Positions 63,930 to 64,000 of a DNA stretch of 64,000 nt are shown here, in pieces. Numbering within the stretch: the stretch's first letter is position 1; each line of letters starts with the position of its first letter. The notes beneath the pieces were generated by a model. That model ran no database searches and was not told the DNA's origin. It saw nothing but the letters and a program-made list of their open reading frames with translations. The stretch lies in assembly GCF_001439915.1 (NCBI RefSeq), contig NZ_LMBW01000002.1, positions 368,830 to 432,829 on the forward strand, read 5' to 3'. This stretch comes from Fredinandcohnia humi (GTDB lineage: Bacteria > Bacillota > Bacilli > Bacillales > Bacillaceae_L). Made by a program: the position numbers and the translations under genes.

Positions 63930-64000
63930 AGTACTCCACCTCACGACTTCTTAGCTGTTCAAATTGACTCCTGGCAATTCCAGTTACAATAGCTTCTCTT
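63922..64000 (-). CDS. trpD: Anthranilate phosphoribosyltransferase TrpD, C-terminal end only
   Basis: Only the last 25 codons lie in the window, ending SREVEYYA then TAA. The reading frame fits the trp order (trpD before trpC in B. subtilis) and overlaps trpC by eight bases. Identity is inferred mainly from position; the fragment has the AREAI...GxAxxxFEQL end typical of the helical C-terminus. Confidence 0.75.
   Translation of the reverse strand, partial: REAIVTGIARSQFEQLRSREVEYYA

Overview
This window is chromosomal DNA from a low-GC, endospore-forming Bacillus-type firmicute (Bacillaceae). Gene content and order closely follow the Bacillus subtilis stretch ypwA-ypvA-ypsC-rnpB-gpsB-ypsA-cotD-mrfB-mrfA, then yppG-yppE-sspM-yppC-recU-ponA-ypoC-nth-dnaD-asnS-aspB-ypmB-ypmA-dinG-panD-panC-panB-birA-cca-bshA-mgsA-dapB-ypjD-ypjC, ypjB-ypjA-qcrCBA-ypiF-ypiB-ypiA, and aroA-tyrA-hisC-trpABFCD. 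The spore genes (CotD, SspM, CsgA-type, YppG, YpjB) and bacillithiol synthesis (BshA) fit this. Nearly all genes lie on the minus strand. I infer species-level divergence from B. subtilis; the exact genus cannot be read from the sequence.

Layout. 1-10.8 kb: a cut M32 carboxypeptidase, a DinG/XPD-like helicase, an rRNA methyltransferase, RNase P RNA, GpsB, YpsA, CotD and the mitomycin repair pair MrfB/MrfA. The promoter of mrfA overlaps a LexA-like box. 10.8-17.2 kb is an accessory insert relative to B. subtilis: SelO, a standalone TnpB insertion element with intact catalytic residues, a TetR regulator divergent from a 14-TM MFS pump, a cold-shock protein, YdjO and an unannotated 27-codon ORF. 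17.3-24.8 kb: a full oppABCDF peptide importer divergent from a Crp/Fnr regulator, then Hsp20 and a CsgA-like spore protein. 25-31 kb: spore and envelope genes with recU-ponA. 31-47 kb: DNA repair and replication, Asn/Asp, pantothenate, biotin ligase, CCA enzyme, bacillithiol and lysine genes. 47-56 kb: membrane proteins, menaquinol:cytochrome c reductase and TPR protein YpiA. 56.6-64 kb: the aromatic amino-acid supra-operon.

How the genes work together. The trp genes make tryptophan from chorismate, while hisC, tyrA and aroA serve tyrosine, phenylalanine and chorismate supply. The pan genes feed CoA. ypjD-dapB-mgsA-bshA-cca-birA looks like one long housekeeping operon. qcrABC forms the bc-type respiratory complex. 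recU-ponA links DNA segregation to wall growth.

The most unusual content is not protein-coding. Two families of structured dispersed repeats sit in intergenic spaces. One family (six copies, called R here) has long terminal hairpins and nested inner stems. The other (four copies, called A here) is about 123 bp with an internally deleted remnant. Most copies touch or overlap the stop codon of the preceding gene (trpA, panC, panD, ypjA, sspM, mrfB), and in trpA the repeat supplies the last codons. Other points of interest are the LexA-like box at mrfA, the predicted TnpB guide, the missing bshB1 gene, a 27-aa ORF with an excellent ribosome site, and a degenerate amidohydrolase-like protein next to aroA.
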